NCBI GenBank assembly: GCA_031257135.1
Contig: JAIRPH010000086.1
Span: forward strand, 1 to 7,304
DNA: 7,304 nucleotides
Source: Spirochaetaceae bacterium
GTDB taxonomy: Bacteria > Spirochaetota > Spirochaetia > Treponematales > Breznakiellaceae
Reading direction: 5' to 3'
The notes under the pieces were generated by a model, which saw nothing but the letters and a program-made list of their open reading frames with translations, searched no databases and had not been told where the DNA came from. This document shows, in pieces, positions 4,593 to 7,304 of the stretch. The position numbers were made by a program, and so were the translations under genes. Within the stretch, counting starts at the first letter, position 1; each line of letters begins with the position of its first letter.

Positions 4593-6101
4593 TTACTCCT
4601 TAGCGTTAATAGCCAATTCTTTTATAAGTTTCGAGAGATATGTTCTTTGTATGTCCAAAGCCTTAGCCGCTTCGGTCTGATTCCAGTTATGTTCTTCCAG
4701 CACTTTTTGGATGAAATGCGCCTTAAAGGTTGTAACCGCGGTTTTTAGATCTCGGGTTCCTTCTTCGTCAAGGGAAGCGGTTCCTTTCTGGAGGAACAAA
4801 TCTTCTTTTTCTATCCATTTGCCTTTGCCGATGACGCAGGCTCGTTCCACGCAGTTTTCCAGTTCCCGGACGTTTCCGGGCCATGCGTAGGAGAGCATCA
4901 TATCCATAGCTTCATTGGAAAAGCCGTCGAATTGTTTTTTAGTTTCGACCATGTGGTGTTTGAGGAAGAACGCCGCGAGTTCGGGAATATCTTCGGTCCG
5001 CTGTCTGAGCGGCGGGATATACAGGGGCAGGACGTTGAGGCGGTAATACAAGTCGCTTCTGAACGCGCCGGCTTCGACGAGGGCTTCGATATCCTTGTTA
5101 GTCGCGGCGAGGATTCTGATATGTACCGTAATCGAGGTATCGGACCCGACTTTTTCAAAGGTTTTTTGCTGGATGACCCGGAGGAGTTTCGCTTGCAGGT
5201 TCAGGGGCATATCCCCGATTTCGTCGAGAAAGATCGTTCCTTCGTCGGCGAGTTCAAACCGCCCCTGCCGGTCTGTGACCGCGCCGGTAAATGCCCCTTT
5301 TACATGACCGAACAGTTCGCTTTCCAGTACGCCTTCGGGCAGAGCCGCGCAGTTTACCCGGATGAAGGGTTTATCGGCGCGTTTGCTTCGCAAGTGGATT
5401 TGTTCGGCGAAGAGTTCTTTGCCTACCCCGCTTTCCCCGAGGATGAGAACTGACGAATCGGTTTGGGCGATGCGCTCTATGATAGCCAATTTTTCGAGAA
5501 TGATTTGGCTTTTGGCGATGAGCGTATGGTAGCCCTTATCGGTTTGCAGTTGGGATCGCAGTAATTGGATTTCGTTTTGGGCTTTTTCCGCGCTTTTTGC
5601 GTTGACGACGGCTAGAGCCGCCTGATTTGCGAAGATTTCAAGCCATTCGAGGTCTTCTTGGGTGAAGTTTTGGTCATTTTTTTTGTTGATAAGCTCGATA
5701 ACCCCGATACATTCCTCTTTGACCCGCATGGGGACGGCCATCATGGTCTTGGAAGAGTAGTTTATCTGCTGGGCTATACCGATGAAGTGGCGTTCGTCGT
5801 TTACCACGTCGTTAATAATGACCGATTTATTGTGCTGAACCACCCATCCGGCGATGCCCTCGCCTGATTTGAGGGTGAACTGCTGGACTTCGGCGCCTTT
5901 CGGTCCCAGGGCGACCTCGAAGTAGAGGAGGTTGGTTTCTTTGTCCAGAAGCAGGATGCTCGAGGATTCCCCGTCGCAGAGCCGAGTCGCGGATTCCAGA
6001 ATATGGGTCAATAAAGTCCGCACATCCCCATAATTTGAGTTAATGAGGGTATTAATCTCAATGAGGGTGTTGAATTTCTGGACGTTAATCTGTGAAAGCA
6101 T
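4593..6101 (-). CDS. Sigma-54-dependent transcriptional activator with GAF sensor domain
   Basis: A 502-residue bacterial enhancer-binding protein. A GAF sensor occupies about 25-168 and is followed by a short coiled linker (170-190). The AAA+ domain (about 193-420) has Walker A GESGVGKE (222-229), the sigma-54 contact loop GAFTGA (269-274), Walker B with D293-E294, sensor I ATNKD (333-337) and WPGNVRELEN (407-416, with arginine fingers nearby). A Fis-type helix-turn-helix lies at about 467-498 (NQTEAAKALDIQRTYLSKL). All residues needed for ATP-driven opening of sigma-54 polymerase are present. There is no receiver domain, so control is likely by a small ligand or protein partner at the GAF domain, as in NifA or FhlA, not by phosphorylation. 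The start at 6101 follows the rpsA stop by 6 bases with only a weak GGG ahead of it, suggesting translational coupling. Targets are unknown; no -24/-12 sigma-54 promoter was seen by eye in the window. Confidence 0.95.
   Translation of the reverse strand: MLSQINVQKFNTLIEINTLINSNYGDVRTLLTHILESATRLCDGESSSILLLDKETNLLYFEVALGPKGAEVQQFTLKSGEGIAGWVVQHNKSVIINDVVNDERHFIGIAQQINYSSKTMMAVPMRVKEECIGVIELINKKNDQNFTQEDLEWLEIFANQAALAVVNAKSAEKAQNEIQLLRSQLQTDKGYHTLIAKSQIILEKLAIIERIAQTDSSVLILGESGVGKELFAEQIHLRSKRADKPFIRVNCAALPEGVLESELFGHVKGAFTGAVTDRQGRFELADEGTIFLDEIGDMPLNLQAKLLRVIQQKTFEKVGSDTSITVHIRILAATNKDIEALVEAGAFRSDLYYRLNVLPLYIPPLRQRTEDIPELAAFFLKHHMVETKKQFDGFSNEAMDMMLSYAWPGNVRELENCVERACVIGKGKWIEKEDLFLQKGTASLDEEGTRDLKTAVTTFKAHFIQKVLEEHNWNQTEAAKALDIQRTYLSKLIKELAINAKE
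4596..4601 (-). promoter_or_regulatory. Ribosome binding site of the TPR gene
   Basis: AAGGAG on the minus strand, 7 bases before the ATG at 4588. It sits in the last codons of the sigma-54 activator gene just before its TAA stop, so ribosomes finishing the upstream gene pass over it. It decides the start of the TPR protein against the internal ATG at residue 30. Confidence 0.85.
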
Positions 6102-6107
6102 ACCCGA

Positions 6108-7304
6108 TCAGGCGTTACCTTTAGATTTTAAGAAATCCCCCAGAGTATATTTGGAATCATCGGATTCTTCGGCCGCCATGTACCGGGACATTTCTTCCCT
6201 CTGCATTTTTTTCTGATAGTCCCGAATGGAAAACGCGACTTTTTGCTTGTCCGGCTGGAGTTCCAAAATCACCGCCTTAATTTTATTGCCGACCTGATAT
6301 TTTTTGATGGCTTCGTCGGGGTTTTCGTCCCGGTTTTCGGGCAGGTTGCTTTTGTGGATGAGTCCTTCGATGCCTCCCGGGACCCGCACGAAAATGCCAA
6401 AATCGGTAATGGAAGAAACTTCGCCTTCGACGAGCGCGCCCGGACGATAGGCCGCGGCGAAACTCTGCCATGGGTCTTCGCTGAGCTGTTTGATGCCCAC
6501 CTGAATGTTCCGCTTCTCCGGGTCCACTGCAAGAATGATGATCTCGATTTCCCTGCCGACTTGCAATTCGCTTCCGGGATGCTTGACTTTTTTGGTCCAG
6601 GAAATATCGTCTCCGTGGAGGAATGCGTCGATGCCTTCTTCCATCTCGATAAACGCGCCGACGTTGGTGATTTTCACGACTTTCCGGGTCAGCCTTGTGC
6701 CGATGGGGTATTTTTCATCGACCCGGTCCCAGGGATTCGCGGTCACCTGCTTCAGCCCGAGAGAAACCCGTCCGGCTTGGAGGTCGTATCCGAGAATCAT
6801 ACATTCAACCTGATCCCCGATTTTCACGACCTCGTCGGGTCTCTGGATTTTCTTGACCCAAGAAAATTCCGAAAAGTGGGCAAGCCCTTCGATGCCCTCT
6901 TCCATCTCGATAAACGCCCCGAAATCGGTGAGTTTGGTCACTTTGCCGGTAATAATATCGTTGACGTGGTATTTATCTTCAAAGTGAACCCAAGGATCGT
7001 CGGTGAAATGCTTGAGGGAGAGGTTGATGCGCTTCTCTTCCGGGTCAATGCGGATGACTTTGAGGGTGATTTCCTGCCCTTTTTTGACGAAATCCTTCGG
7101 CCGGGTGACGTGACCCCAGCTCATATCGTTTATGTGCAGAAGTCCGTCGAAGCCCCCGAGGTCGATAAACGCGCCGAAGGAGGTGAAACTCTTGACGACG
7201 CCGGTAATGTCCGCGCCGATGGGGGTATTTTCAAAAAAATCCGCGCGCTTTTGTTCGACCGCTTCTTCGAGCCATTTCCTGCGGTTTACGACGATGTTGA
7301 CTTT
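6108..7304 (-). CDS. rpsA: Ribosomal protein S1, C-terminal four S1 domains (5' partial)
   Basis: The frame is open to the window edge, so the N-terminus is missing; 398 residues are visible. They begin with VNIVVNRRKWLEEAVEQ, the linker that in bacterial S1 precedes the third S1 domain. Four S1 RNA-binding (OB-fold) repeats follow at about 30-105, 112-192, 199-279 and 287-362 of the fragment, each with the core pattern G..V....FGAFI....G..GL.H, and three end in (D/N)PW. A charged tail (about 363-398) closes the protein. S1 binds mRNA on the 30S subunit and helps initiate translation of structured messages. By comparison with six-domain S1, two domains should lie outside; some treponemal S1 proteins are also fused to cytidylate kinase, which cannot be checked here. 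It is the first visible gene of a four-gene operon. The ATG at 7124 is internal to the first visible domain. Confidence 0.95.
   Translation of the reverse strand, partial: KVNIVVNRRKWLEEAVEQKRADFFENTPIGADITGVVKSFTSFGAFIDLGGFDGLLHINDMSWGHVTRPKDFVKKGQEITLKVIRIDPEEKRINLSLKHFTDDPWVHFEDKYHVNDIITGKVTKLTDFGAFIEMEEGIEGLAHFSEFSWVKKIQRPDEVVKIGDQVECMILGYDLQAGRVSLGLKQVTANPWDRVDEKYPIGTRLTRKVVKITNVGAFIEMEEGIDAFLHGDDISWTKKVKHPGSELQVGREIEIIILAVDPEKRNIQVGIKQLSEDPWQSFAAAYRPGALVEGEVSSITDFGIFVRVPGGIEGLIHKSNLPENRDENPDEAIKKYQVGNKIKAVILELQPDKQKVAFSIRDYQKKMQREEMSRYMAAEESDDSKYTLGDFLKSKGNA
6628..6660 (-). repeat. Internal rpsA repeat, copy in the third visible S1 domain
   Basis: A 33-base segment matches 6889-6921 in the same orientation with only two mismatches. 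It encodes GAFIEMEEGID in this copy. The match covers the conserved strand-loop of the S1 fold but includes nearly all third codon positions. Confidence 0.85.
6889..6921 (-). repeat. Internal rpsA repeat, copy in the second visible S1 domain
   Basis: The partner of the 33-base segment at 6628-6660, two mismatches, same strand, 261 bases apart. That distance equals one S1 domain (87 codons) and keeps the frame. It encodes GAFIEMEEGIE. The first visible domain (near 7155-7175) shares only a shorter piece of it. Confidence 0.85.

Noticed and set aside
4932..5453. 173-codon open frame antisense to the sigma-54 activator
   Set aside because: It mirrors the AAA+ coding region, has no ribosome binding site, and is explained by the codon bias of the real gene on the other strand.
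7122..7124. ATG at 7124 as the start of rpsA
   Set aside because: The frame continues upstream to the window edge with a clear S1 domain and the linker before it, so the gene is 5' truncated by the window.
1..7304. CRISPR array, insertion sequence, prophage or toxin-antitoxin system
   Set aside because: No regularly spaced repeats, transposase or integrase motifs, or paired small toxin-like genes were seen. The tRNA-Leu gene also shows no duplicated 3' end that would mark an integration site.

Overview
The window looks like ordinary chromosome of a spirochaete, most likely a Treponema relative. This rests on recalled family resemblance: a ribosomal protein S1 gene followed by a GAF/sigma-54 activator and small envelope proteins, an alpha-glucan phosphorylase of the compact type, and a fast-evolving lipoprotein. 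Base composition is mid-range, and no mobile element, CRISPR array or phage gene was seen. The species call is inference.

Left part (1-1968): the 3' end of an alpha-glucan phosphorylase gene enters from outside. It is followed by two hairpins and a YhhQ-type queuosine-precursor transporter. The second hairpin, its A-rich tail and the ribosome binding site together match the preQ1-I riboswitch architecture, including a possible pseudoknot that would bury the Shine-Dalgarno sequence. This is the most informative find of the window: the leader predicts the ligand (preQ1) and the gene's family independently predicts the same cargo. The transporter converges on a TatD-family nuclease gene, and the two stop codons overlap by 4 bases.

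Middle (1969-3118): a near-consensus sigma-70 promoter drives a tRNA-Leu(UAA) gene divergently from tatD. Next is a secreted protein of unknown function with two lipocalin-like beta-rich segments, closed by a strong intrinsic terminator. tatD has an in-frame stop codon directly before its only plausible start and no Shine-Dalgarno sequence, so it may be expressed from a leaderless or nearly leaderless mRNA.

Right part (3117-7304, all minus strand): a tightly packed operon reads rpsA (ribosomal protein S1, N-terminus outside the window), a GAF-AAA+-Fis sigma-54 activator, a membrane-anchored TPR protein and a small lipoprotein. Gaps are 6 bases, 4 bases and a 1-base overlap (TAATG). The operon therefore couples a core translation protein to a regulator and two envelope proteins. 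No promoter for it lies in the window. The last gene stops inside the T-tract of the opposing terminator.

Gaps between genes are all shorter than 200 bases and are described by the hairpin, riboswitch, promoter, tRNA and terminator entries.
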